Made by a program: the position numbers and the translations under genes | Assembly: GCA_943371005.1 (NCBI GenBank) | Contig: CALRTB020000005.1 | Span: 124,001 to 188,000 of the forward strand | DNA length: 64,000 nt | Direction of reading: 5' to 3' | DNA from: MRBY01 sp943371005 | GTDB lineage: Bacteria > Cyanobacteriota > Cyanobacteriia > Cyanobacteriales > MRBY01 | The notes under the pieces: model-generated | Told to the model about the DNA's origin: nothing | Database searches by the model: none | The model's input: the letters and a program-made list of their open reading frames with translations, nothing else | In this document: positions 54,165-62,956 of the stretch, piece by piece | Layout of the letters: every line of letters starts with the position of its first letter | Numbering within the stretch: the first letter of the stretch is position 1

Positions 54165-54845
54165 TTAAACGTTGCCGCAGACTTGGTTAGCGGGCACTGC
54201 TTCCATAATCTTTTTCGGGTTGGGGAGGTTGAGGTTATCCATGAGGTGAATAAAGGCTTGGCGATCGCCTTTGAGGCGGGGGTTAAATTGCTTTTCTTCG
54301 GCGATGGTCGAAACCATCTGGCCCCGGTAGTCGTGGCCCGGATAAACCAAGGTTTCGGGCGGTAAATCAAACAGTTTTTGAATCGAATCGTAGAGGGTGC
54401 CCGCATCGCCACTCTGGAAATCTGTGCGGCCACAACCCCGAATAAATAAGGCATCCCCCGTGAAAAGATGGGTACCATCGGCTAAAAATGCCATGTGACT
54501 ATCGGTATGACCTGGGGTGGCGATCGCCTTAATTGCGATGGCACCGACGTTGAGCACTTCCCCATCGGCAACGGAACGATCCGCACAAGCCACTTCCGCT
54601 CCCTGGGGGACAACCCCTAAACAGTTTGTTTTTTCCCGGAGCCGACTCGTTCCCGTCACATGGTCCGCATGGACATGGGTTTCGAGACAATACTTTAAGG
54701 TCAGACCCAATTCCTGCAGGAGCTTGAGGTCCCGTTCCACTTGCTCAATCACAGGGTCAATCAAAGCTGCTTCACCACTTTCAGGATCTGCCACAAGATA
54801 AGTATAGGTATAGGTTTCGTAGTCAAAAAGTTGACGAAAGAGCAT
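54165..54845 (-). CDS. Persulfide dioxygenase (ETHE1-like metallo-beta-lactamase fold)
   Basis: A 226-residue MBL-fold enzyme. Metal ligands are THVHADH (H57, H59, D61, H62), GHTDSH (about 111-116) and the later D in FTGDALFIRGCGRTDFQSG (about 128-146) with YPGHDY. GCGRTDFQSGDA is a signature of ETHE1-type persulfide dioxygenases, which oxidise glutathione persulfide to sulfite. It leads a three-gene unit (dioxygenase, rhodanese, TauE), a coherent set for sulfide oxidation and sulfite export. Its promoter has an operator-like palindrome. Confidence 0.9.
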   Translation of the reverse strand: MLFRQLFDYETYTYTYLVADPESGEAALIDPVIEQVERDLKLLQELGLTLKYCLETHVHADHVTGTSRLREKTNCLGVVPQGAEVACADRSVADGEVLNVGAIAIKAIATPGHTDSHMAFLADGTHLFTGDALFIRGCGRTDFQSGDAGTLYDSIQKLFDLPPETLVYPGHDYRGQMVSTIAEEKQFNPRLKGDRQAFIHLMDNLNLPNPKKIMEAVPANQVCGNV

Positions 54846-55246
54846 GGTTCACAAAGACAGCAGCTGAGTGACTAAGCTGGCCGTTAAATATAATTATATC
54901 ACTAAAAAGTGATTTATCAATAATAGATTTTAGGCTTTTTTTAAGTTTGTGGGGGAAATTTCCCCTTGAACCCCCCGCTTGAATGCCTATACTCATGGTG
55001 ACGGGGCAGTTTAAGAATATAGATTTTTCCCATCATTTGATTGTTACCTCGCAACTCAAGGATGTAGGAGTGGAGTTTGTTACATTCAGAAGCGCCATTC
55101 CGCCCTATGGTAGACCTAGGCAAAAATTCTGAAGATTTTTGTAAAAAATGGGTTCTTTTCCTGTTTGATCTTGGGGTGTTCTTTTTTTTAACAACCCTAA
55201 GCAATGCTCCCCCTGGGGTGACTCTGCTGTTCAACCATGCACCATT
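54846..55246. other. 401-bp divergent intergenic region
   Basis: It contains the operator/promoter of the persulfide operon (54893-54920) and the leader of the YvcK-like gene. A palindrome GGGGAAATTTCCCC lies at 54952-54965 without a T-run. A 135-codon minus-strand frame over 54941-55348 has no ribosome site or coding character and is rejected. No tRNA or other RNA gene is recognised. Confidence 0.5.
54893..54920 (-). promoter_or_regulatory. Promoter with an operator palindrome in its spacer (sulfide operon)
   Basis: On the minus strand: -35 TTGATA (54920-54915), a 16-bp spacer, -10 TATAAT (54898-54893). The spacer holds the inverted repeat ATCACT-N4-AGTGAT (54898-54913), a perfect 6-bp dyad. 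A repressor bound there would block RNA polymerase. The site is about 50 bp upstream of the dioxygenase start. ArsR-type sensors of the SqrR/BigR kind control such operons in other bacteria, which is only an inference here. Confidence 0.75.
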
Positions 55247-56665
55247 ATGCTGATCAACCCATTTCGTCGTACTTTTCGCAAAAACCTCCGGGTCTATCCA
55301 CGACCAATGGCAGCCACTAAAAATCACCCACAACATCGCCTCAACCATTGGCTGAAATGGATGATGCCCGGTCTCTCGGTCAAGCGATGGCTCTTGATGA
55401 GTGCTTTGGGAGTTCTGTTTACGGCGTTGGGATTGGCGATTTGGCTCAATTTAACCCCCGTCTCTCGGTTACTGGCTTTGATGGGAGCACTCCTGCAATG
55501 GTTAACGGCGGTGGTTCCGAGTAATATTTCTGGGCCAGTGGCGATCGCCGCCGGTTTGAGCCTAATTTTCTGGGGCCAAAACCGTACCTTTGGGGCGATT
55601 ACCACGGTACTAAATCCCGATGGGGACGAAGAATTAGTTGATATGCTCCACAACCATCGCCGCTTAAATAAGGGGCCAAAAATTGTCGCCATTGGTGGGG
55701 GGACGGGTCTCTCTACCCTGCTGCGGGGCCTCAAAAAATACAGCAGCAATATTACCGCAGTGGTGACTGTGGCCGACGATGGCGGATCTTCGGGGCGACT
55801 GCGACGGGAAATCGGTGTCCTGCCACCGGGGGATATCCGCAACTGTCTCTCGGCCTTTGCGGACGAAGAAAAACTCCTGACCGAATTATTTCAATATCGC
55901 TTTAAAGCGGGCGATGGCTTGGTGGGCCATAGTTTTGGCAATTTATTTCTCACGGCCATGAGCGAAATTACCGGGGATCTAGAACAGGCAGTGCTGGCCA
56001 GTTCCAAGGTTTTAGCGATCCGGGGTCGGGTTTTGCCAGCGACCCTCAGCGATGTGAAGCTTTGGGCGAGGATGGCCGATGGTCGGGTCATTGAGGGGGA
56101 ATCTAATATCCCAGAAGCTGGGGGACACATTATGGAACTGGGTTGTTGGCCCGAAAATCCCCCGGCGCTCCCCGCAGCAGTCAAGGCCATTGAAGAAGCC
56201 GATTTTATTATCATGGGGCCGGGTAGTCTCTACACCAGCGTGATCCCTAACCTTTTAGTCCCGGAAATCCGTGAGGCGATCGCCCGTAGTGGTGCCCCCC
56301 GCATTTACGTCTGCAATATCATGACCCAACCGGGGGAAACCGATGGTTATACCGTGGCTGACCACATCAAAGCCATTGACCGCGCTTGTGGCAAAAAACT
56401 CTTTGATGCGGTCCTCGTCCACCAGCGATCACCTTCGGAAGCAGCCCTCCGTAGATATGCCCTCGAACGTTCCCATCCTGTGTTCCTTGACCGTGAAGAA
56501 GTGGGACGACTGAGGCGACGGGTGGTAATTGCCAACATCATGGACGAAGATCCCGACACAGGCTACGTCCGCCACAACCACGAACGCCTAGCGGGGATGT
56601 TGGTGCGTTGGTTTAGCCGTGCTGCCGAAGTCCAAACCAAAATGGCCTATCCCCCCACTAAATAG
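55247..56665 (+). CDS. YvcK/CofD-like protein (gluconeogenesis factor family)
   Basis: A 472-residue protein. Unlike the usual soluble form, it has an N-terminal extension with two to three membrane segments (about 48-68, 73-90 and 97-112). The YvcK domain follows with KIVAIGGGTGLSTLLRGLK (about 145-163), VADDGGSSGRLRRE (about 174-187), LPPGDIRNCL and MGPGSLYTS (about 324-332). Such proteins bind UDP-sugars and affect cell shape and central carbon growth in Bacillus, and are widespread in cyanobacteria. It faces the diguanylate cyclase gene, separated by a repeat element. Confidence 0.85.
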   Translation: MLINPFRRTFRKNLRVYPRPMAATKNHPQHRLNHWLKWMMPGLSVKRWLLMSALGVLFTALGLAIWLNLTPVSRLLALMGALLQWLTAVVPSNISGPVAIAAGLSLIFWGQNRTFGAITTVLNPDGDEELVDMLHNHRRLNKGPKIVAIGGGTGLSTLLRGLKKYSSNITAVVTVADDGGSSGRLRREIGVLPPGDIRNCLSAFADEEKLLTELFQYRFKAGDGLVGHSFGNLFLTAMSEITGDLEQAVLASSKVLAIRGRVLPATLSDVKLWARMADGRVIEGESNIPEAGGHIMELGCWPENPPALPAAVKAIEEADFIIMGPGSLYTSVIPNLLVPEIREAIARSGAPRIYVCNIMTQPGETDGYTVADHIKAIDRACGKKLFDAVLVHQRSPSEAALRRYALERSHPVFLDREEVGRLRRRVVIANIMDEDPDTGYVRHNHERLAGMLVRWFSRAAEVQTKMAYPPTK

Positions 56666-56693
56666 ATCCTTCCCTGGGGAAGGTGGCCCTGGA

Positions 56694-56800
56694 GCTAACA
56701 CTCCCCTAACCCCTCTCAAGAGGGGAACAGTTGGCCGGTGAGCTGACAAGGCCCATGAATTTCTCCCCTGGAGGGGAGCTAGAGGGGTGGCCATTAGGTC
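56694..56800. repeat. Repeat region with three hairpins, related to the dispersed element
   Basis: It contains CCCCTCTCAAGAGGGG, a GGCC..GGCC pair and CTCCCCTGGAGGGGAG, then CTAGAGGGGTGG. The last 30 bases match copy 1 at 31892, in the opposite orientation. It lies between convergent genes and may also serve as a two-way terminator. Confidence 0.65.
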
Positions 56801-56811
56801 GGAGAGTTGTT

Positions 56812-58233
56812 CTACCCCGAAACCCTCGATGTCACAATGCGATTGCGCCCTTCATGTTTCGCTTGATATAAAGCTTTGTCAGCCTGAAAAATGAAATGCC
56901 CCATATCCGCCTGGGGTTGGGGTTGGGCCACATGGAGACCGATGCTGATGGTAATAAATTCACTGATCGGCGACTTTGGGTGGGGAATCTTCGCCTTGGC
57001 GATCGCCTTGATCAGTTCCTGGGCAATATTCTTCGCACTCGCAAAATCGACATTGGTCAACAACAGCACAAACTCTTCCCCCCCATAGCGGGCCGCCAAA
57101 TCCGTCGGGCGACGGGCCATCGAACTGACCCAAGAGGCCACCTGTTGAATACATTCATCCCCCTTTTGGTGCCCATAGTGATCGTTGTAGTTTTTAAAAA
57201 AATCAATGTCGATCATCATCAGCGCCAGGGGATACTGATACCGCGCCGCCCGCTGCCACTCCTTCGTTAGGGTGAGGTCAAATAAGCGACGGTTACCAAT
57301 GCCCGTCAACCCATCCAAGTGGGAAAGTTCCTCAAGCTGCTGATTTAAACCTAAAATTTCCTGCTGGGCTTGTTTTAATGCCTCGACCTGGGCCTGTAAG
57401 CGGATCGCAAACCACACGGCGATCGCCAACACCAAAGATAAAGAGCTCCCTAAAATCAAGATCCCCAAGGCCACCGGATGCTCAAATAAACTCTGGGTTG
57501 TGTCCTGGGCCACTAGCAATTTCTTAGAAAAAAAGGCTTGCCATAGGGCGATCGTTAAGGTCAACCCCAGCCACAACAACGCCAAAGGGAAGAAAAAATT
57601 CGACACCCGACGGTGAATTTGTAAACTCAACTGGCGCGCCTGGAGAATTACGATCAGACCCACCACCACAAAGCCACTGGAGGTATGAACCGCCATTTGC
57701 GTCAGCTTCCCCCAACCGTAGGTCGTCTCAATATTCGCGAGATAGCCTAAACAAGCCACCGCCCCCAACCCCATCACCGACGCCCCCAAAAAACTTCCCC
57801 CCAGCAAATTTTTTTTGTGTTGCGGCTGCGCAATTAGGCACAATGCAATGCTCGTTAGTAAAAAACAGAGGGCGGTATTGGGGGCCATGCGTCCTGGATG
57901 GGACGTTGCGACAACGATGTAATGGCGCATGAAGAGTTCATCCAGGGGGAAATTTAGGCCAAAGATATATTCAGCCAAGGTCAATCCTCCCAATAAGCCG
58001 ATGAGAACAGCCAAGGCGATCGCCACTCTTTTCATCGGCCCTAGGGCAAACATCGCTAGCCCCACCAACACAAACCCCAGGGCAGTATTAAACTGCATCG
58101 GCACAAACGTGGGATGAAGCTGAATAATTTCCGGCAGGCGTAAATACCACCCCAAGATCACAGTAATCCCCAGGGTACAGACCGAGGCCGTACCAAGATA
58201 AATAAGGGCTTGGGTAAAGGGGAAGCGTTTCAT
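56812..58233 (-). CDS. Diguanylate cyclase with multi-span membrane sensor
   Basis: A 473-residue protein with about eight membrane segments in the first 285 residues (for example 8-30, 50-64, 70-86, 120-137, 150-165, 186-205, 222-240, 258-285). A short linker coil leads to the GGDEF domain (306-473) with DGLTGIGNRRLF, a metal-site DIDFFKNYND and GGEEF at 384-388. An RxxD sequence (R375-x-x-D378), five residues before GGEEF, is the inhibitory I-site for c-di-GMP. It is likely an active synthase. The sensor domain is not a family I recognise. It opposes the EAL protein at 50437 in function. Confidence 0.9.
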   Translation of the reverse strand: MKRFPFTQALIYLGTASVCTLGITVILGWYLRLPEIIQLHPTFVPMQFNTALGFVLVGLAMFALGPMKRVAIALAVLIGLLGGLTLAEYIFGLNFPLDELFMRHYIVVATSHPGRMAPNTALCFLLTSIALCLIAQPQHKKNLLGGSFLGASVMGLGAVACLGYLANIETTYGWGKLTQMAVHTSSGFVVVGLIVILQARQLSLQIHRRVSNFFFPLALLWLGLTLTIALWQAFFSKKLLVAQDTTQSLFEHPVALGILILGSSLSLVLAIAVWFAIRLQAQVEALKQAQQEILGLNQQLEELSHLDGLTGIGNRRLFDLTLTKEWQRAARYQYPLALMMIDIDFFKNYNDHYGHQKGDECIQQVASWVSSMARRPTDLAARYGGEEFVLLLTNVDFASAKNIAQELIKAIAKAKIPHPKSPISEFITISIGLHVAQPQPQADMGHFIFQADKALYQAKHEGRNRIVTSRVSG

Positions 58234-58388
58234 CAGCAGCCTAGAGTTCCACGGGCAGGGGGAGGAGGTGAGCGCAGTTTGATTTTTTGCCCGCTATTCC
58301 TATTTTGTCCCGTCGACCCGTAAAAACTAGCAAGGGATGGTTACAAATTTAAATGATGATGCCTTCTCTTTTGCCCCTCGTTGAAGCG

Positions 58389-60800
58389 TTAGGCCGTCCC
58401 GAGAGCCTCGTAGATCGCCCAGATTCCCATGGCCCGCAGGTAGTGACAGGCGCGGAAGGTGCCATTGGCCGTAATTGCTTCGGGGGTGCGGAACTGCAAC
58501 CCATTGTCGTAGACCTGGTGCACCACGGCTTCCACCATCTGTAAGGCTTCGGTTTGCATCCCATTACGGATCATCAGCGCCGCAATGCCAAAGTTAATCC
58601 CTGTCCACACTTCAAGGGGATGGGTGTCGTTTTCCTTTTCGGGGGTGCCGTCGGGGTTGAGGCCATTGGCGGCGCCAAATTGACCGCCATGGAATTTTTC
58701 AAAACAAGCAGAATAAATGGTGGCGAGGGTCGTGGCGGTGCGATCGCCGGGGTTTACATCCGGGAGATGCAGCAGTTGGGCGTAATATTGACCACACAGT
58801 TGATCGGCCATCACGACGCGGGAATTGCTACCAGTATCCAGGGTGTAGTAGCTGCCATTCCAGAGGCTTTCTTGGTAGAGGGGGCGGGCCTGATCGAGCC
58901 AGGTTTGGTAGGTGGCGATCGCCTGCGCGAATTCGGCTGCGGAGACTTGATTTTGGTGTTCCTCGAAGTGACTGGGGCTTTGTTGGAGGATTTTTGCCAT
59001 GGCGATCGCCGCTTCGAGGGCCGCAATCCATAGCCCCCCACAGTAGGCACTGATCCCTTTGAGTTTCCAGTCGTCGAAGGTTTGATCCGGTGCGCCCCCG
59101 TTTTCGGGAATGCCATCGCCGTCTAGGTCAAAGGTTTTGAGGTAATCAAGGGCAGTGACCACACTCCCCCAACAGCTCCAGAGAAATTCCGTGTCCTCAG
59201 CCCCCGTCATCACAAAATCCCGATACACTTGCAGGACAAAATCCGACCCCAAATCTTTCCAGAGGTTGCAATCTTGGTAGGCAGTGTAATTGGTGGCTTC
59301 CCAGGGGTGCTCGTTTGGTGCTCCCAGATCGTGAGGTGTGGCCCCGGCGACTTTACGGGTGGCCATGGTCTTGTTGTAGCCGATCATCCGCTGGGTAGCG
59401 TCACTGCTGGGAATGGCGCGGGCAAAGGCTTCTAGCACTGCTTTATCCAATCGCGGCCAAAGCATCGTCAAACCAAAGGAACCATACATCCGCACATCGA
59501 GGCTTTCGTACCAGCAGTAGTCGAGGCATTCTAAAACCCCAAACTGACCGACGGGATCATTTTCCGTGGCTGCCGTCCAGAGGCTTCCCCCCTGGGTTAA
59601 CAAATACAACTCGTTAAATAAGGCCATTTTTAGCCAATCCGGCAGGTCGTCTCGCCCCAGGATCGGTTGTTGCCAGTCGGCGATCCGTTCCTTCCAGAGG
59701 TCGCTGTGTTTCATCGCCGTGCGGATCATCGTCCAGACATTACTCCCACTGCGGCCAAAAAAATCTGTGTAGCGACGAAAATAGGTCGTCTGGGGTGAAA
59801 ACTCCATCACCGGTAAATCCCAGGCTAAAAAGAAGGGGATTTTCTTCGTTTTGCCAGGTCGGAGGGTAAAACGGACGGCGATCGCCCCGGCAATTTGTTC
59901 CCCTGGAGCCGCAGGGGTTTCGTCCTCAATGTCTGGTAAAGAGCCATTCCCGGCAAAATAATCCCACACATCGCGCCCATCCCCTGCTGGGTTCCAACGG
60001 TTATGATACAAGACTTCCAGAGTCGGATTTGTCACCGTCGCAAAGCACAGTTGGCCTTCCCCTTCGCTGAGATCCGCATGGGGGCGCACTCGATTCAGCA
60101 GACAGCCCACCCGATAGCGGTCTTGCACCCATTGGTTTAAGTTGCCAGTGCTGTCTCCCCAACGGGATTGGTATTCATACACAGGAGAGCCATCATCCCG
60201 CAGCACCACTTCCGGCGTTTTTTGGGCCTTAGTAAACCACCCCACCATGTTTTGCCAAGTCATCATAATACTGACGGTGATCGGCTTATCGGTAGGGTTA
60301 TGGGCCGTCCACTCAAACACGGCGACAGGGTAACTGGTTTCTTGGTAATTTTGGGCAATAATTGGCGAAAACTGCTCGCAGGTCAGCTCTGCGTCGAAAA
60401 CCCCCTTATATTCGTACCAACTGCGCGGGTATAGGGCGGCATAGGTGCCTTTTTCGGCGGGATACCATTGCCAACTGTCCAGGGTGCCATCGTCTGGAGC
60501 AACGGTACTCATCGCGTAGGCTTGGGCGTCTTCTCCCTCTGGCTGTTCAAAGACACTAAACTGACAAGCGCCTGCATTGCGAAACGTGTGTTCCCCCGCA
60601 TCTAAATGCCACAGATTAAAATCTCCCCGGGGCGATCGCCCGATGCAACCCGCCCCAAACCCACCAAGGGGCATCCCATGCCAGGGGCCATCATCTAAAT
60701 TACTGCCATAGCGGACGGTGTAGGGTTCGTCCCATCCCAAACCAAGGGGACGTTTCCAGGCACAATCGGGGATGATAGGAGGTTCCGCAAACAGACTCAT
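58389..60800 (-). CDS. GH116-family glucosylceramidase-like glycosidase (GBA2 type)
   Basis: An 803-residue enzyme. The N-terminal beta domain includes GMPLGGFGAGCIGRSPRGDF (42-61), typical of GBA2. The C-terminal (alpha/alpha)6 DUF608 domain has GSFGLTMLWPRLD (about 440-452), HPWEATNYTAYQDCNLWKDL, and DLDGDGIPENGGAPDQTFDDW, which contains the catalytic acid region of family GH116. It is a soluble form without a signal peptide or membrane anchor. Bacterial relatives cleave beta-glucosides; glucosylceramide is unlikely here. Plasma or cytoplasmic location is inferred. ATG 60800 is clear; the gene stands alone. Confidence 0.9.
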   Translation of the reverse strand: MSLFAEPPIIPDCAWKRPLGLGWDEPYTVRYGSNLDDGPWHGMPLGGFGAGCIGRSPRGDFNLWHLDAGEHTFRNAGACQFSVFEQPEGEDAQAYAMSTVAPDDGTLDSWQWYPAEKGTYAALYPRSWYEYKGVFDAELTCEQFSPIIAQNYQETSYPVAVFEWTAHNPTDKPITVSIMMTWQNMVGWFTKAQKTPEVVLRDDGSPVYEYQSRWGDSTGNLNQWVQDRYRVGCLLNRVRPHADLSEGEGQLCFATVTNPTLEVLYHNRWNPAGDGRDVWDYFAGNGSLPDIEDETPAAPGEQIAGAIAVRFTLRPGKTKKIPFFLAWDLPVMEFSPQTTYFRRYTDFFGRSGSNVWTMIRTAMKHSDLWKERIADWQQPILGRDDLPDWLKMALFNELYLLTQGGSLWTAATENDPVGQFGVLECLDYCWYESLDVRMYGSFGLTMLWPRLDKAVLEAFARAIPSSDATQRMIGYNKTMATRKVAGATPHDLGAPNEHPWEATNYTAYQDCNLWKDLGSDFVLQVYRDFVMTGAEDTEFLWSCWGSVVTALDYLKTFDLDGDGIPENGGAPDQTFDDWKLKGISAYCGGLWIAALEAAIAMAKILQQSPSHFEEHQNQVSAAEFAQAIATYQTWLDQARPLYQESLWNGSYYTLDTGSNSRVVMADQLCGQYYAQLLHLPDVNPGDRTATTLATIYSACFEKFHGGQFGAANGLNPDGTPEKENDTHPLEVWTGINFGIAALMIRNGMQTEALQMVEAVVHQVYDNGLQFRTPEAITANGTFRACHYLRAMGIWAIYEALGTA

Positions 60801-60867
60801 AGGGACGGGCTGATCTCATGAAATAAATACAGCCTTCAGTCTATCGCCTTTACCACCACCCCGAACC

Positions 60868-60915
60868 ATCCTCCCTAGAGAGAGGTGGCCGCAAGGCCGG
60901 AGGGTGTTTCTCCCT
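60868..60915 (+). repeat. Dispersed G+C-rich repeat, copy 2 (flanks the TA pair)
   Basis: 48 bp: ATCCTCCCTAGAGAGAGGTG, then GCCGCAAGGCCGGAGGGTGT, then TTCTCCCT. It matches the 47-bp copy at 61594 with three to four differences, in the same orientation, and the first half of the copy at 31892. Confidence 0.8.
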
Positions 60916-60923
60916 AAAGCAAT

Positions 60924-61286
60924 CTACATTGGTAAAGAACGGAGCCGAATTTTTTCATCATCAACCGATATTGCAACTCCTTGTCGCAATTCTGTGGAAC
61001 ATTGCTCTAAAACGAATGCTAAACGGTCTTCAATGACCTCACGGCTGGCGTTCCCCAGGCGAAAAATGACGACACTTGGTAGCTTCGCTTTTGAAAGCGC
61101 CAACAACGTTCCAAAGTCGAGATCAACGGTCAAGATAATGCGATTTTCCTGACGAGCTTTTTCTAAAATTTGTGCATCGGTAAGCTTTTCTAAACCTTGC
61201 TCTAGGAGGTGTATGGCATCATGGCCTTGGTTGCGTAGCCAGCTTACTGTCTTTGGCGAAATTCCCATGTCTGCCAGAAATTTCAT
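60924..61286 (-). CDS. DUF5615-type PIN-like protein (toxin-like)
   Basis: A 120-residue protein of the PIN/Mut7-C-like RNase fold. The N-terminus KFLADMGISPKTVSWLRNQG (2-21) carries the first acidic residue (D6); IILTVDLDFGTLLAL (about 50-64) the second group; VVIFRLGN (about 72-79) is the last core strand. Such small proteins are placed as toxins with DUF433 antitoxins in cyanobacteria. Its ATG overlaps the stop of the DUF433 gene by 4 bp (ATGA), which fits translational coupling. The pair is enclosed by two repeat copies. Confidence 0.85.
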   Translation of the reverse strand: MKFLADMGISPKTVSWLRNQGHDAIHLLEQGLEKLTDAQILEKARQENRIILTVDLDFGTLLALSKAKLPSVVIFRLGNASREVIEDRLAFVLEQCSTELRQGVAISVDDEKIRLRSLPM

Positions 61287-61525
61287 GAAGCCTTGGGTTG
61301 CCCCAGAGGGATAATTTTGTCCTCACTTAACCACGCCGCATAGAGCATCGCCTGCTGAATATCTTCTGGTTCTAGGTAAGGATAATCATCCATAATCTCG
61401 GCTGAACTTTTGCCATTTGCTAACAAGTTCAGAATCAGGGAAACCGGTATGCGCATTCCCCGGATGCAAGCTTTACCACCCATGATATTTGGATCAAAAG
61501 TAATTCGATTGAGTGCTTGTACCAT
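61283..61525 (-). CDS. DUF433-type HTH protein (antitoxin-like)
   Basis: An 80-residue protein. ITFDPNIMGGKACIRGMRIP (8-27) and VSLILNLLANGKSSAEIMDDYPYL (28-51) then LEPEDIQQAMLYAAWL form the standard DUF433 module, a winged/homeodomain-like DNA-binding fold. It is the upstream gene of the pair, as expected for an antitoxin that also controls its own promoter. It overlaps the DUF5615 gene by 4 bp. Confidence 0.88.
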   Translation of the reverse strand: MVQALNRITFDPNIMGGKACIRGMRIPVSLILNLLANGKSSAEIMDDYPYLEPEDIQQAMLYAAWLSEDKIIPLGQPKAS

Positions 61526-61593
61526 TGTGTGACCTAACTCGGCGGGGAATGATAGGACTTATCTATTGTTATTGTAGCCAATCCCCCAGACAA

Positions 61594-61640
61594 TCCTCCC
61601 TAGAGGGAGGTGGCCGCAGGCCGGAGGGTGTCTCTCCCTT
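61594..61640 (+). repeat. Dispersed G+C-rich repeat, copy 3 (flanks the TA pair)
   Basis: 47 bp: ATCCTCCCTAGAGGGAGGTG, then GCCGCAGGCCGGAGGGTGT, then CTCTCCCT. It is a direct repeat of the copy at 60868, 680 bp away, with the toxin-antitoxin-like pair between them. Inside it the palindromes CCTCCCTAGAGGGAGG and GGCCGCAGGCC could form hairpins. Confidence 0.8.
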
Positions 61641-61783
61641 AGTTCCTCCTAGCAGAAGACGATTAGCTGATGAATCATAAAAACTCCCCAAGCCTTCACT
61701 CTATTGATATTGAACAAAATGAGGAGGCTCTACGTCAGGGAATACTAAACGGTGTCTACGACATTCACGGGGAGAAGATAAAG

Positions 61784-62896
61784 ATGTTTCAATGCAAACG
61801 AGCGTTATCGGTAGGGGCGATCGCCACGGGTTTAACTTTACTGGCTGGCAATGTCTGGGCCGCGGAAAAACCCACCATTCAAATCGCGATTTTGCTGGAT
61901 TCGAGTAATAGTATGGATGGCCTCATTGATCAGACTCGACAGCAGTTGTGGACGGTGGTCAATGCCCTAACGGATGTGCGCAAAGATGGCGAGATCCCCG
62001 ATTTAGAGGTGGCCCTGTACCACTATGGCAACGATTCTTTACCCCCCGACGAAGGCTTTAACCGTCAACTAACGGATTTCACGACGGAACTGGATGGGGT
62101 CTCAGAAGCATTGTTTACGATCCGCACCAACGGCGGCCAGGAATATAGCGGCTGGGTGATCCAAGATGCCATTAATCAACTCAATTGGGATAGCGACCCC
62201 GAGGACTTCCGGACGATTTTTATTGCGGGGAACGAACCTTTTGATCAAGGAAGTGTCAACTGGGCCGAGGCAGTGAATCTCGCGAAAAACCAAGATGTGC
62301 TGGTGAATACGATCTACTGCGGTAATGCCGAAAGCCGCGAGCGGGATCTGTGGGCTGCGGGGGCCGATTTGGGGGATGGGGCCAATTTTAACATCGACCA
62401 AAATCGCGCTGTGGTGATTCGACCCTCTCCCTATGACGCAGAGATTCGTCGCCTGAACGATGAACTAAACCAAACCTATCTTCCCTACGGCAGCCTAGGT
62501 GAGCAGGGATTAGAGCGGCAATTAGTCCAGGATGCGAACGCCGGTGCCGCCATTGTCACGCGGGGGATCTCGAAAAGTTCGGCCTACTACCGCAATAGTT
62601 CTTGGGATCTCGTCGATGCGATCGCCGAAGCAGAAGTAAGCCTCGAAACCCTCGCAGAAACAGCCCTACCAGAGGAATTACAAGGATTAAGTTTAGCGGA
62701 GCAAGAAGCCTATATTGCCGACATTCAAACGGAACGGGAACAAATTCAGGCCCAAATTCGTGACCTGACAGCCCAACGGGAAGCTTATCTCAGCAGTTTG
62801 CCCACCGATGAAGACGCCAAAGACACCCTCGACTACGTGATGATCCAAGCCCTACGGAGTCAACTGGCCCGCAAGGGATTTGTCCTCCCCCGCTAA
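61784..62896 (+). CDS. Secreted von Willebrand factor A domain protein
   Basis: A 370-residue protein. A signal peptide runs from MFQCKRALSVGAIATGLTLL to the site after NVWA (residues 1-28). The vWA domain begins IQIAILLDSSNSMDGLIDQT with a MIDAS-like DSSNS, where the usual SGS is replaced by SNS. A coiled stretch (EEAYIADIQTEREQIQAQIR) follows near 318-345. ATG 61784 has GGGGAGAAG just upstream and gives a clean signal peptide; a longer version from ATG 61670 is possible but would bury it. Unlike the protein at 48184 it lacks a lipobox. The role is unknown. Confidence 0.8.
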   Translation: MFQCKRALSVGAIATGLTLLAGNVWAAEKPTIQIAILLDSSNSMDGLIDQTRQQLWTVVNALTDVRKDGEIPDLEVALYHYGNDSLPPDEGFNRQLTDFTTELDGVSEALFTIRTNGGQEYSGWVIQDAINQLNWDSDPEDFRTIFIAGNEPFDQGSVNWAEAVNLAKNQDVLVNTIYCGNAESRERDLWAAGADLGDGANFNIDQNRAVVIRPSPYDAEIRRLNDELNQTYLPYGSLGEQGLERQLVQDANAGAAIVTRGISKSSAYYRNSSWDLVDAIAEAEVSLETLAETALPEELQGLSLAEQEAYIADIQTEREQIQAQIRDLTAQREAYLSSLPTDEDAKDTLDYVMIQALRSQLARKGFVLPR

Positions 62897-62956
62897 ACTG
62901 ACGGAGCGCATAATCATCCCCAGCACTTTTGGGTGCAGCTAGCCTACGCTAACGAA

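Noticed and set aside
54952..54965. Palindrome GGGGAAATTTCCCC in the divergent intergenic region
   Set aside because: No T-run, and not placed at a promoter element or gene end. Chance or a minor hairpin; not called as a feature.
54941..55348. A 135-codon frame in the divergent region
   Set aside because: It runs against the start of the YvcK-like gene, has no ribosome site and reads as low-quality sequence.
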